DNA of 64,000 bases from Trema orientale (lineage: Eukaryota > Streptophyta > Magnoliopsida > Rosales > Cannabaceae). The position numbers and the translations under genes were made by a program. Shown here in pieces: positions 1-13,486 of this stretch. The notes under the pieces are model-generated. The model was not told the DNA's origin, ran no database searches, and was given only the letters and a program-made list of their open reading frames with translations. How positions within the stretch are numbered: position 1 is the stretch's first letter; each line of letters begins with the position of its first letter. The stretch spans positions 1,576,574 to 1,640,573 of the forward strand of contig JXTC01000023.1 in the NCBI GenBank assembly GCA_002914845.1, written 5' to 3'.

Positions 1-170
1 TTAAATATTTTGTACTTGAATAATTAAAAAAAAAAAGATTTTCAACAACTTGGAAAAACTATAATTTCCATGAATTTTGTTATAGACATGAAATGCCCAA
101 AAATAAACTATAGTCTCTGCAAATTAATATTGTATACTAGCAATGTTATATTTATATAAAAAAAAAAAAA

Positions 171-496
171 AGACTAGCAATGTTATATAAATGGTATGAA
201 AATTTCCTAATTTTATGGAATTTTTATTCTAATATAATAAATTCATTATTTTTTTTTTGAAGGGAATGAATTCATTTTTTTAGACCATAATACTGTTAAA
301 TAAATTTCAGTTATTAATTGAACGGAATTAATTAGACTAGCAATGTTATATAAATGGTATGAAAAGTTGCTAATTTTATGGAATTTTTATTCTAATATAA
401 TAAAGTTATTATTATTTTTTTGAAGGGAATGAATTCATTTTTATAGACCATAATACTGTTAAATAAATTTCAGTTAGTAATTGAAAGGAATTAATT
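171..496. repeat. 163-bp tandem duplication
   Basis: Two copies, 171-333 and 334-496, each beginning AGACTAGCAATGTTATATAA. They differ by scattered substitutions and small indels. A partial third start (ACTAGCAATGTTATA) lies at 137. Confidence 0.9.
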
Positions 497-620
497 ATAG
501 AAAGTAAAACTTCTTGATTCTATTTATTTAGATCATAAATGGTAAAAAAAAGTAAATAAATAAAAAGTTAACCCAACCATTTGAAAAAAAAAAAAAGTAA
601 ACAGTTGATAACACTCTGTT

Positions 621-623
<3 letters not shown>

Positions 624-699
<76 letters not shown>
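624..699. repeat. (TA)n microsatellite, about 38 units
   Basis: Uninterrupted TA repeat, likely to vary in length between individuals. Confidence 0.97.
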
Positions 700-702
<3 letters not shown>

Positions 703-1439
703 TCCTTACCAAAAATAATATAACGGAATGGGAAACAAGAAATAAAATGATTATATGTACTAGTAGTGTTTTTTTATGGGTAAATGACATCTAGCACTAT
801 CTTTTACAAAAGAATACCAAAAATATGGTTGGGTGACTTACTTCATTTTTGGTACGATGTTTTTTAAAAGAAAATTGCCATTTTTATCTTTTTTCATTTC
901 TTCATCTTTTTATTGACAAATCCTATAAGACTCTGATAGAAGTTATTATTCAAGCTTCAGCCAAAATCCACTCTCTACATTATCTTCCCCTCTTCCTTAT
1001 TCTTTCTCCAAACTATTTAGACTTTCTCTCTCTATCTCTAAAAAATTGCGGCTCAAATGCTCTCGGATCGGATTGAAAGTTCACTAAGCTTTGGTGAACC
1101 AGATTAAGTCCCTTGCCACGGAGCCGTCGATTTTTTGTTTTAATTCACTTTCTACTCATGTTTTGTTTATTATTTATTTTTTTTGGGGAGGGCGGGGGGG
1201 GTTTATTGCTCATCATTAATGTGAAATCCGAATCCAGTTAGGAGGATTGGGACTGTGGTGAAAAGGTTAAGTGCTGAAACTTGATCAGAAAATTTTAGAA
1301 AATAAGGGAGAAAAAGGTGTGTCTTGTTCTAGTTTATATGGATAATTTTATATTTAATTTCTTCCTAGATTAGTTTTGATTGATTTTTATAGAGTTTGTG
1401 AAGTGATTCATAAGAAAATAATAGCTTTATCAAATTAGT

Positions 1440-1770
1440 TTAATATTATGAAACCAAACTAGTTTCTAAGAAAATTTTATGGTTTTCTGTGATTTACTTA
1501 TATAATGATATTTTGCTAAAAGGAAACCAGTTGAAATCTTTGTGATTTCCTGTGGTTTAGTCACATATAGGACATTCTCCTAAAAGGAAACTAAACTGGT
1601 TTCTAGAAAATCTTTGTGGTTTCCTGTGATTTACTAACTTATATGACATCCTCTATAAAATTTTTGTAGTTTCATCTGATTCATTACCATATATGGCATT
1701 CTGTTAAAAGGAAACTAAACTAGTTTCTATGAAATTTTTGTGGCTTTCTCTGATTTACTCTAGTTTCTAA
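1440..1770. repeat. degenerate tandem repeat, unit about 85-95 bp
   Basis: Four diverged units share AAAGGAAACTAAACTRGTTTCT followed by a TTTGTGGTTTCCTGTGATTT-like segment and an ATATGGCATTCT-like segment. Units drift in length, so this is an old minisatellite rather than a recent expansion. Confidence 0.65.
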
Positions 1771-2130
1771 AAATATAATAATAGTAATGGAATATAATAA
1801 TGAGAACTACAAAATAACGATAAGGAAAAAAAATAATGAAAAGGGAGAGAAAAAAAAGAGTGAAATTAAGAAAAAAGAAAATGAAAAATAAAGAAAGAAA
1901 AGAAAAAGAGAACGGCAAAAATGGAGATAAGAAGAATTGAACCCCTAATCTCTACCTTGGGTAAAAATACAGTGGTAAATTTTGCTATGTAAGTATTTAA
2001 GTAACTCGTAAAATATGTAACTTTTACTATAAAAGAAAAAAAAAGATGACTTATTTACTAAAATACCTTTGAATTTTCTAGCTTAATTCCAAATATTTAG
2101 AAAAATGCTCTGAAAGATTGTACATAATTT

Positions 2131-2290
2131 TTATTATTTGTGAAAGGTTGTAAATTTGGTAATATTTTTTTAAAAATAGGTATAATTGTCCAAAATCTTT
2201 TTTTTTATTTTTATTATTTGTGAAAGGTTGTAAATTTGGTAATATTTTTTTGAAAATAAGTATAGTTGTCCAAAACTTTTTTTTTTATTT
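2131..2290. repeat. 80-bp tandem duplication
   Basis: Copies at 2131-2210 and 2211-2290, both starting TTATTATTTGTGAAAGGTTG, with only a few differences. Confidence 0.9.
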
Positions 2291-2928
2291 GTGACTATAG
2301 ATACAAAATCACTATTTAAGTCTATATATATATTTGGATTAAGTAATAATATTCCTTTTAAAACAAAATTGTAATTTTACAGAAAAAAAAAAAAAAAAAT
2401 CTTAGTCTTTAGTCACTCTCACTCACATATCAAGCCATCCGCAACTTTGAACCAGTTATTCAACCGATAAAATCAAATTACCTTTCCAACAATGAACCAA
2501 AAAACTAAAACTGAAAATATCAAATAAATAACTAGATCTAAATTAACTTTAGATGGTGTGAGTATAGACAAACCGTTCAAGCAAAAAAAAGAAAAGAAAA
2601 AAAGTATGGACAAACCGATTGATTGGGAGGTATCAACAAATCGCACCGCCCAATAGACACCCTTATAGAACGGGTTATATACTAATAAATCTGAAATGAT
2701 TAAAGGTTGGGATACCAATAATATAGTATTATTTTTAACCACGTACCTTTAAATGGTAGGGGCACATTTTAAAATAAGAAGTGGAATTGAAATACATAAA
2801 TTTTAGAGGATTATCAATTTTAATCCTTTTTTTAAGCATGTGATGAAAAAATGGACAATTTATAAATCATTTGTAAGATTAGGACTTTTATTTAATAAAA
2901 ATTTTAGAATTCTAAAAATACCTTTAAC

Positions 2929-3151
2929 TCGACCCTAGTCGAAAAAGTAAAAGGTGAAGGAGGTAACGCTGGGATGATGATAGACCATGTTTGACTTCTG
3001 TCAAATGGTAGCTCAACTCTAGTCGAACACGGTCAAAAATTTTTGACTTGTGGCTTGACTACAGTCGATTGGAGTCAAAAATCTCCAGCTACTAGTCAAA
3101 TATATCGATAACTGCCAGGAGATGCGGCAATACAAGTTCGACCACAGTCGA
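2929..3151. repeat. array of near-palindromic TYRAC-N4-GTCRA motifs
   Basis: Motifs at 2929 (TCGACCCTAGTCGA), 2991 (TTGACTTCTGTCAA), 3013 (TCAACTCTAGTCGA), 3055 (TTGACTACAGTCGA) and 3138 (TCGACCACAGTCGA). Several contain TTGAC, the W-box core. Some spacings are multiples of about 42 bp, which suggests a diverged minisatellite. Confidence 0.5.
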
Positions 3152-6144
3152 AATTTTTCTACCCTAGACGAGCAAAGGTACCACTAGGATCAGGATCGAG
3201 AGCGGAACCGACGATGGTGACAGTGTACTATAAATGGTGATCATGGTGGTAGAAGTAATTTGGAGCGTGTTGAGATGAATATATTTTAGGATTTATTAGG
3301 GAATAGAATACTCAAGTAATTTTAGATATATAACCTGGAAATAAGGATTAGTTTTGAAAATATTTATACATGAATTCTTTTTTTATCTTAGTAGACCTAT
3401 TAGGTGTAAATTCCCAATAAATTTTTGGTGCAAGAGATGTCTCTATCATTACTCATATTTAGATGATCAAAATCCACAGCGAGTATAAATTATAAATTTT
3501 AAGCCGTTAATGGTAATATTAATTTTTCCTTTTTCCCTAAAAAAGAAAAATTGTAGTGTAATTTTTCTTCGAAAATTAGCAGAAGGTGATAGCAATATTG
3601 CCAATTTTTAGAACGTAATTTATTGGATGAAAAAAGCCAAACCAGTCCCGTTAATATGGCATGTACGTACGTATATTAAATAAAAATAAGCTTTAACTCA
3701 TACGAGGTATGAATTTCAGTTGAAAATGTACAGATTAATTACTTAAGTTGGCTTTAAAAAAAAAATCAATGAGTATTTTAAAGTTTTTTTTTTTTTTTTG
3801 TAGTTATTTTTCTAAAGTTGGGTATGTTAGCACAGTATTAGTCTACAGTAAGTAGCGGGTGCTATCCCAGCCAAAAAAAAAAAAGAAAAACAGTGAGTAT
3901 GTTAATGTATATATATATATATATTGAGAAATATTTATGTCTTATATTTTGGGCAGTAAACAATTAATAAGAAAGTATAAGTTTTTGGCGTGATGATTGT
4001 TAAAACAGATCATGCTACGCATTACAAGTAATATAGATATACAACTGAAGAGTTAGAAGTTTTTTTATTATTTAAGATTATGGTAAAATTTTGAAAGGCT
4101 TGATGTGCACAAATTGAGCAAGTTGATTTTTTTTTTTTTTTTGGTGAAAGTTGAAATTTTATACTACTGAGTTTGAAAAAATAAATAATAAATAGAAATC
4201 TTGATAGAACAAGAGATTTATCACATATATAGAAAGCAATAGTAAATAATACCCAGAATTAATAATTAAGATTATTTTACTTTTATTATTTAGCATTAAC
4301 TTTTTTTTTTTTTGGCCTTTTATTTGAGGAGTCAGAATATGAACTAAAAGGCTTCCACATTAAAAGAAGATGTGGTTACCACCATGTACTATGCCATAGT
4401 GTGACAAATATTACTAGCTACTGATAATAATGGAATGAAATTTCATGTCCCAAAGACTGTTTCACTCACTAAGGTATTGACAAATCAACAACAATTGTTT
4501 TTTTAAAAAAGTTAAAAAATAACTGCTAAATGAGACTTTTATATTTTTACTGATTTATGAGTATATGAATATGAGGTAATGAGCTAACCTTTTGGGACAA
4601 CATATTTAATCCGATAATAATATTAGCATAGATGATCAAGTTCCTATTCCGAGAATTGTCATTTTGTGGCCCCGAAACACTAAGGACAGAAAAGTCATGT
4701 TTAGTTCCAATAATCATAATTATTTTAGGTCTAACTACTCATTTTTTTTTTCATTTTTAATTATTAAAATGAACTATATATATAATAGGAGGTCCAATAT
4801 TCGTGTACAAAAAGGGACGAAATTTTACATTATTAAATCTGAATTCAACCATTAATTTCAATCGCAATCTCTCCAACTAAATACTACATGAATTCGGTCC
4901 AAACGCTTCAAACAACTGAAACCCGGATGCATATTTGTTGTTTCTAGGGTTAACTAAGCTGTCCAATGCCTAAAATCGATAAGAACCGAATAGAGAATTA
5001 GAAAAAATATAATGTATATTAAGGATGATAATTGCCTACCTTATAATTTAATATGGTTTAGCTCTTTGCATATGGCTCTTATTTCAAATTTTAAATTATG
5101 TTCCTTTGTTGGTCAAATTATTATATATGGATTTGTTTCTTGCTTCCTACATGTATGGAAGGTGAGATCATGCCCAAGTGTTTTCCATTAGCCCCACGAC
5201 ATTGACCATATAAATTAGAAGCTGGCCTCTTTTTTATTCATGAAAACTCGGACATTAAGCTTGATCTTATATACTTTTCATAGCTTAATTTGACTGACAA
5301 CCGCTGTAATTTTATTCAATATCTTTCGATGTCTATTTTCTGACGTGTAGATTTTCTAATAGTGCATACGTACCTTTGGATTTCGATGATAAACTTTCTA
5401 TTCTTAATTAATTTCTTGTGTATATATATATATATATATAAGAAATATGAAGTAATGTGTTTTTTTTTTTTTCAGTCTTTTAGTCTAGGTAAACTATATT
5501 CTAGCTAGTTTATTAATTTTATATAACACATATAGACCCTGTGGATTTTTTAATAGAATTTTGAACATATTATTTAAAACATCAAACTGCTAGAAATGTT
5601 GGTTTAATGACGACAAAAATCTGGCCAAGTGAAGTAGATTATTATACAATGATGGTCGATCAATCATTATGAAGTTTTAGGATTATCAACATGCTGAGGG
5701 TGCAATTCAAATTTTTCTATGTCATTTGGTAACTAATATATAAAATATATGTTTAAAAGTCTTTTAGTAATGCACACATAATACCAATGCCCCCACTCAA
5801 ACAAGGAAAAAAAAATGTACATGAAGTTGCAATAAGACGAGTTTTGGTATTAAAATTACCATATCTTTCTAATTAATTCATCGAGTATATTTAATTGTTT
5901 TGATACTGAAAGAATAAATTAAAAATTGTTGGAGACTTTCCAAAGTTCAAAGTTCTGGCACGTTAACTACTTTCATAATTTTATAAACGTTAGCCAAAAA
6001 AAGGGGGTAATCATGGTTTTATTTACTTTATTTATGTATCTCAGCAGTATTGTGGTTATACCATTGTTTTGTAATCTCTCTCTCTCATATATGAAAACCA
6101 CAGTAACTTACATATAATAATAGTGCATGAAAGAGCAAATAATC

Positions 6145-7504
6145 TGTTGGCAACCTTCATATTGCAACATGACTAGTTTCACGGTCATGTTATAATATAC
6201 GACTAAATATTTGATCTGATTAGGTTTTTTAGTATTTTCCTTTAATATGCTTTAGGTCACGATGTGTATAGTTGTCAAACATAAAAATCTGATCATATTA
6301 ATACATAGACATATTCAATTGTGCAAGAATTGGTAAGTGATTCTTACCAAAATTAGTTTTGAGTATATGTCATTCTTACCAAAATTGGTTTTGATATATG
6401 TCTATTTCTCATTAAGGAAATTCATTTAAATGAATATTTTATGTACAAAATCGTTTATGGAAGTTTCCTTAACTCATTTATGCTAATTCTTATTGATTAA
6501 AGTTACTCTAATTCATGCAATTAGCTATCAAAAAGGTTTGAGTAACTGATTATTTTATTTCAGGAAAGTAATCTGAAAGTTTCCTTTTCTATTACAACAT
6601 GATTAGTTGACAAATCATATTGCAACACATGGACAGAATTAGTAATTATTTTCCAGATCCGTTTTCTAAGTTTGGTAATAAACTTAGGTGATCTTGCAAG
6701 TCTTCTAATCAATATTAAATGCTCTTAAATGCTGTTTTGCAGATTATACATGTGAAGGCTTGCTCTCTTCTCTATTTAAAGGCCACTCAAGGGTAGCTTT
6801 AGGTAGAGAGGCCACATATTGTATTTCGGCTATTGAGTGTAAAAGAAAGATTTTTCTTATAGCTATTTTCTTAGACTTAGGAGTAGTCCTAGTTGTGTGA
6901 TAAAGTACTTCGGGAGATGTGCTGAACATCTTCGGGAGAAGATCGATCCGTAGTTGTGAAGGAAGTTCACGAGTGAAGGATCAAACAAGGTCAAGTGACG
7001 GGAGTTCACAAGTGAAGGATCAAACAAGGTCAAGGGAAGCTTGACTGTGAGTGTTCATCGGGAGGACGAATACAAAATCTTCGAGAGAAGATCGACTTCA
7101 AGTACCTGAAGGGATTTCAGAAGAACGAAGTCAACTTAAGACGAGTGGTACTCGCTAGACACGTTGGTGAAGGAATACATCCACATTGCGATAATCAAAA
7201 GAGAGAGTCTTTATTGTATAAGTCAAATTGGTGTTTGTATTCATTCAAACTTTACTAATAGTGTTTATTCTCTAGGCGTGGCCCCTTAGATGTAGATTAT
7301 CGGGAGATAACTGAACCAAGTAAAAATATCTTGTATTATTTTTACAATTTCCACATTACCACCTCATGTAATTAATTAAAAATTAATTTTATTCGGTAAT
7401 ACATGATTAACGGACCTAACCGTGCACATACTACTGCAAAACTATTTAATGGTTAATTTTCTATATACGTATTAGTTAAATTTTAATTAATTATCGGGCC
7501 AACA
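6145..7504 (+). mobile_element. probable solo LTR
   Basis: Starts TGTTGGC and ends GCCAACA, the TG...CA inverted ends of a plant LTR. A TATTTAAAGG box lies near 6772, followed by leader-like sequence. The 5-bp flanks (TAATC, AAATT) do not match exactly. No gag, pol or second LTR is seen. It contains a 39-bp tandem duplication (from 6964 and from 7003). Confidence 0.5.
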
Positions 7505-7829
7505 AAATTAGAAGTAACAATTTGGCTACATCTACGTAAATAGACCCATCCATCCTTATTAATTATGGACGCTACTAGTGGAAGCTTATAAATATTTAAT
7601 ATTTTAGTTTGTCACGAGGAGTTTAGATGCATCCATTGACTAGATAAATTTTTCACCATAATGGTCGTTCAGATTAATCAACAAAAATTTCCGTACAAAG
7701 ACAAAATTTCAAACCCAATAATATTGTTTGAAGCCAGCAAGATCCCACAGCTATTTCTTAATATTGATTGTGATTAATGACCTATAGTTGAACTTCGAAA
7801 AAAACTATGTTACTTCATAAATATATATA

Positions 7830-8066
7830 GGTTGCCAATCTAGTAGGTATTTTTATTTATTTATACATATGTATCAATTTGGCCAATAAAAATTTATTAT
7901 GTACATTTTTTTTATAATAAAAAAAGAGAGAAACAGTATTAATGATACACGTCTTTTTATACACCTCATTATAACCGTTAGATCACCATTAAATGATGAT
8001 CCAACGATTAAAAAAAAAAATATTTACACATAGGTTAAAAAAAAAATAGCTACTGGATTGGCAACT
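7830..8066. mobile_element. Mutator-like MITE, copy 1
   Basis: Terminal inverted repeats GGTTGCCAATC and GATTGGCAAC. Flanks are TA-rich and consistent with a 9-bp duplication. The interior is shared with 16748-16982, including a CATTATAACCGTTAGATCAC stretch. No coding capacity. Confidence 0.7.
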
Positions 8067-10365
8067 ATATATATATTATATATATAATGTGGTCCATGCT
8101 CTCTAAGCTATTGATTGTTTGTCCTTATGAACAATTATTTAACTAATTAAAGCAATGAATCCAGTCGAATTGCTTGATTCTAAGAATCAAATCAATAAAA
8201 ACAGAGCAACAATTGGTGAAGAAACTCAAGAGTAGCTAGATTAGTACTCAATGGCTTAATTGTCAATTGAAATGATTAGAGAATTAAGAATTGTTTGTTT
8301 CATTTCAGGTCCATTCTCCATAACGGGCCAACCATTAATTATTAGCTAAATACAGGATTAATTCAGCAAATTTCTGCATAAAATGAGGGCAGGATTCAGA
8401 ACCTTAAAGTTCAAGCGAGTACCCTGAAACATTTACCGATATTTGGTGCATGATTACCCTACTTAGTGGTGGCAAAGAATGATCATACCCTAGTTTCCTT
8501 CATTTTGGCACGACAATCAAATGATATTCCCTTTTATGTTTCTCCAATGATAAAGCATATCTACTTATCATGGTAAGTTCAAATAATATTGATTTTTGTA
8601 TTAATTTATAAGATCATATTCTTGGATATAATTTGACATTAGTTCTGACCACCCTCCATCACGTAATGTCACGTACTCATGTTTCTCTTTCTTTCTTTTT
8701 TTTGATCAAATGTACTCGTGTTTCATGTGGAAGCAAAATTCCAAGATCACAGTGTTATGACTGGTCAAGGGGGGCTACAGTATAGTATATTACTATGTAG
8801 CAACATGGGATGATGGGATCGTGTAACCTGCAGCACTCAGAGGCAAAAAGTCTTGTATCTCCTCAACCTAAATGGTCTTTCATTTTGCTGTCCCATCAAT
8901 CTCAAGAGTGGTGAGATTTGTCATTGCATAATGCAAGGGCTGAGTCACCATTCATATTATACACCCGTATAAACCCAAAAATAAAATAAAATTATCCGTA
9001 ACAAATGTTTTTATCAATTAGGCTTTCATTAGAAATCAACATCATATTTGCACACTATTTAATTCGCATAATTTTTCTATGATCTAAATCTTCAGAAACA
9101 CATTAAATATTCCAACACATATGTGCGAATTAAACTATGTAATCACAATCTTTCTATTATGATGGGTCTTACGTGCATCCCGCCTTAAGATCCATTATGA
9201 TAGATCGAGCGCCATAATTTCACAATAGTGAATGCGCCTAGCAGGCCTCTATTATTTATAAGAACACATAGGCAATACTCAATAGTTTCTCCTGCATGTC
9301 AACCGTTGGACAGGTCCTTCAATTAAAAGTGTCAAAGAACAAATGCCCCACTAAGCTTGTGTGTTTTAATTCTGCATCCGCAAATAGTGTGATTGTGTCA
9401 CCTCATCACCCATCACAAAAACATAATTGATGAGCAACTTATTGGATATGCACATTCTGGCCTCTCATTGGAAAAAAAAAACCTACTTTTTTTTTTCCTG
9501 TGAAAGTGGAATATAAGCTTTGATAACCTATTACACAGGTCATGAATTTAACATAGATAAGCAATAAAGAATTTCACATGTTGGACAGCATATATATACG
9601 AGAAAAGAAAGACCAAGAAGTTAACAAGTGTTCCAATAAAAAATTTAGATATACCCCACTAGGCTAAGGAATTTGGTCCAGTTGATGGGCTGCATGATTA
9701 GAAGTAGCTAGATATAGATCAGCTGTCTACATTCAAACTGGAGATAAAATCTATGGGCCCCCAAAAAGTCTTGATCTTAATCGTATTAAATGTTTGACCA
9801 GCAAATTCAAAGGCTCTGAGTTGTACGAACACAACACCTTCCCCAGTTAACCCAAAACCAATTTACTTGTGTCAACAATGCATTCATTCACAGAAGAGAC
9901 CTATCCTTTTGCTTGTCTTTTCGTGTCCCTAAAGCAGTCCATATTTGTGGATTTCTTCACCTAATAAGATGCCAAGCCTCTAGCACTTTCACAGAAAGTT
10001 GTCATTAAATCAAGAAAACCACATAATGTTCAGGAAAAAAAAAAAAAAAAAACTTTCTCAACGAAAAGAAGGAAAATATCGTGTTCTTTATTATCACTTT
10101 ACAAGAGTAACAAATGACTAGGCCTGACATGGTCCACACAAAATATTGCCAATAAAAAGCTACACCAATTTTCAACCTCCCTTAAGATACTGATTCAGAT
10201 TGGCATAATATTTCCTGCCAAAATCTGCTTTTTTACAAGCTTGAATAGTTCCACACCACTTGGAAAAATAAAAGAATTGGGACACATTTGCTCACATTTT
10301 CTTTTCTAGTACATGGCCAGTATTTGACATCTTATGAAGTTTGACCAGAGAAGCTTCTCTAGATA
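8067..10365. other. intergenic and 3' flank of the BET1-like gene
   Basis: No gene seen. The part nearest 10366 should be the SNARE 3'UTR; no clear polyadenylation signal was singled out. Confidence 0.5.
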
Positions 10366-13300
10366 TCAGCCATGCTTAAAGTATCTGAGTATCCTGCAAG
10401 AAAAAAAAAAAAACAGTACGGCTTAATTAAGCTATGCATTACAGGGACAGTCCATAATTGTCTTTCACTTTTCATTTCTTACACAAAAAATCTTCCTAAG
10501 ACCATATTACCTCCGGATGAATCTCTAAAACTAAGCTGACAGAACATGCAGAGTTTAATTGGGAGAAATTGCTCATCAAGTCCTAAAATAAAATGAGAAT
10601 CCATCCAGATAGTATGTTGAAGACAGATGCATGCACAGATTGAAAGCTAAAGCTCGATGTCTCCACTCAAAAATTTGACTTTCAGAACGTGAGGCTTTTC
10701 CATACAAATTTAAGTTTTCAAATATAAGAACAGTACAAGTTGAGTGAAATTTGAATTCTAGCATCAAAATGACACTAATAATTTCACAATGTAGAGAACT
10801 TTCCGATGGCTTATTTCCAAATAGCAAGTAACATTAATTTCTGAAATATTGGATGGAAGGGAAAACAAATAAATGGAGAAAAATTATGTCAACGTATATT
10901 TCAGCTACAAATGTTTCTAGTCCACCAAAAGCAAAACAACGTGAACATGATCAGATCCCCCAGAATAAAGTTTAGTTGTTGAGAGGCCAAAATAATCTTC
11001 CTCCGCTAATTACAAAGCATTTATATGGACTTGTGGCAACTAAAAGTAGGCAAGCTACAAGTTATGAAGATTTACCTGATGAGATAGTAAATTACTAAGA
11101 ATGAGACCACAAAACACGCAACAAGTGTACATATCTTCGGTTGGATTTTTTCTCAAATACCTGTACAGCAACAAATTCACCACAACCAAATAACTTCCAG
11201 CAGCCTTGGAGGAGAAATTAGGGATGAAAATTAAAGCTGAAGAATGGATGGATCTAGTTTACTACCATCTTGAACCGATCCATGGTGCCGGACATTATAC
11301 CCCTTGAAGCATCCATGTCATTCCCCTACTAGTTAACAGAATAATCCAATCAAAACATCCAAATAAAAAGGAAAAAAAAAATGATTGGAAGAATGACTGA
11401 GTAACTAAAACCTTCATACCATTCGATCAAGGAAACGATTATGATTCTCCACCTCCTCATGTATGTCACCTGTTATCTGTCAGCAATAAAATGATCAACA
11501 GACTCAACAGTTAAAAAGAGAAAATATGACTGAATCCAGTTCTTTCGTTTGAAAGATATGGACTCAAGATCAATGCCAGTACAACTCAGTTGTCAGTCCT
11601 TCACATCTAATGCAGCAGAAGTTGACTGCAATCTAAATTAATTTCTAATAGCATAAACATTTTCTAGAAAATCTGTGACAAAGTGTATCCAAGACAATAC
11701 ACACGTGTGCCACTGTTCACATCCTCTCATGCTAGGGAAAGAGTTGCCAATTTGTAATGTATTTGAACATATTGCATATGTTTTGGGGACACCTCTAAAG
11801 GCAACACAGTTCAAACTTGATTGGCCCTTCCACATATAGACAATCCATCTAATCCACAAAACAAACCCAGAATTTCAGCTTCGGGCATACTGGGACATAA
11901 ATGAATGCTAAATAGGAATAAATACATGGCATAGTAGTTGCTAATAATGAAATTGAAACATAAAATTGGATTGATAGACATATTAACTGTTGCATTTTTT
12001 CGTGGAATGCAACCATGAAACAAAACACAAAAGCATGGCCCTGAAGACCATCAAGAATGCAAAGTTTCTTATGCATCAGTAAGCTGCTTTGAAAAAAAAA
12101 AACAAAGAAAGAAAAAAAGAAAGGGGAGGATTTCTGTACGCATTTAAATGTAAAGATGAATATGCTAATGGCCTATTGCTACTCTCAAATAATCTGTAAG
12201 TCCAAAAACTCATGAGACACTGGCCAAATGTATCTAACACTGTCCATTAGAACATAACGAAGGGAGTAAGGAACAGCTAAACCACATAGAAGTGCTTTCA
12301 AAGAATAGGTGCAAATTCATATTTGGGTGTTGATAGGATCTTTGTAGCTAAAACTCACTCGTTTTAAGAAAATAACTCTATCTTGCAAACTTTCGACAGC
12401 TTTGTCATTGTCATGCTCGTTAATGTCCTGCGAATACGAGGAAGAAGGCCTAAGACTACCATCCTCAAGGTCGTTAAAGAGAGATGCCCTGGAGGAACGG
12501 TGCTCCCTGCAAAAGGCAACATGTTATCCACTGATGTAAGCAGTAGTAGGACTAGTGCGACAATCTCGCTTTTAGCCCCTTGTTGTACAGAACAATAGGG
12601 GGAAAAAAAAATTACAAATTAACGGAGTTTTCATGAGCAAAGCAACTATAAGTACAAGGCGTTTTGTGAAATTAACTCAACATGACACAACCATATAATA
12701 CAACTAGCAGACAGCAGAGGAGAAGTCAGCTCAGCTCAAAATGAATAAAAACCCAAATTTCAAGGGATCAAAATCTCAGATTTCGAACAAATATCAAAAC
12801 TTCTTAAGTCTACTCCATTTTCAATCTATTATGGAATCCACTCTTTTTTCTGTAATGTTTTAGTATTAATAAATAGAATTTTCTGAAAACAGTAGTACCC
12901 TCTTACTATCACCTTCTTAACCCATCAAAATTTGAAAATAAATAGGCAAAAAAAAGTGAAAACAGAGATTGAAAATTTGTTAAGTACATGCCAAACTGTA
13001 TAAAATAAACTTATAGATTCATTTTAGATTCTAATAGATCTAATGCCCTTCACTTTGCCATACTGCCGATTATGGGTTGGCCCACAATTACATATCCTGC
13101 CAAACCCGAAGTTTTTTTTCTTTTTTTTTTTCAAACATGAAAACTTACAATTGGGTACGTGAATATACAATGCATATCCAAAATAATGAATAATAAAGTA
13201 CTCTCGTAATACAAAATTGATTATGGCCTTTGTCGAATCATGGAGTTGTGGTGGCAGAAGATAGCTCAGTAACAAAGCATTAAACCTTCCAAGAAATTGA

Positions 13301-13486
13301 TAACCGAATTTCGCCCAAATTAGAATACACCTAGATTCAATCTATAAACGAAACCCAGTGATCATGAATGAAATCGGATCAACCCCAGAAAATAAAAATC
13401 AAAATTGAAACAAATTATATGAAATTGAGATCTTATTTTACACGTTATATGTGTTGTATAGTATAAGGTTACCTTCTGTAACTCAT
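10366..13486 (-). CDS. BET12: BET1-like Qc-SNARE (BET11/BET12 type), one-base frameshift in the anchor exon
   Basis: Small tail-anchored SNARE of the Bet1 family, which acts in ER-Golgi vesicle fusion. Six coding exons on the minus strand: 13473-13486, 12359-12506, 11420-11476, 11266-11325, 11076-11160, 10366-10393. All have GT-AG introns. The N-terminus reads MSYRREHRSSRASLF and is followed by SLQDRVIFLKR. The SNARE heptads run over the next three exons (GDIHEEVENHNR, GNDMDASRGIMSGTMDRFKM). The anchor exon encodes VFEKKSNRR, then a hydrophobic segment ICTLVACFVVSFLVIYYLI that lies one frame off. The last exon gives the conserved tail RILRYFKHG-stop. Total coding length is 392 nt, one short of the 393 nt expected for the usual 130 aa. 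As written, translation stops at 11095-11097 after about 114 aa, with no membrane anchor. The intact final exon argues for a sequencing error or a recent mutation rather than an old pseudogene. Family assignment is firm; the choice of the BET12 over the BET11 paralogue rests on the tail. Confidence 0.85.

Larger units (their letters stand above)
1..6144. other. intergenic, repeat-rich, no gene seen
   Basis: Very AT-rich sequence with homopolymer and TA runs and the tandem arrays listed separately. The short open frames here start in low-complexity sequence and have no protein-like composition. Confidence 0.6.

Noticed and set aside
533-790. 85-codon minus-strand open frame
   Set aside because: Mostly translation of the TA microsatellite (Tyr-Ile repeats).
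1930-1985. Possible third SINE (box B-like GGGGTTCAATTC on the minus strand)
   Set aside because: No box A and no shared tail with the other SINE copies.
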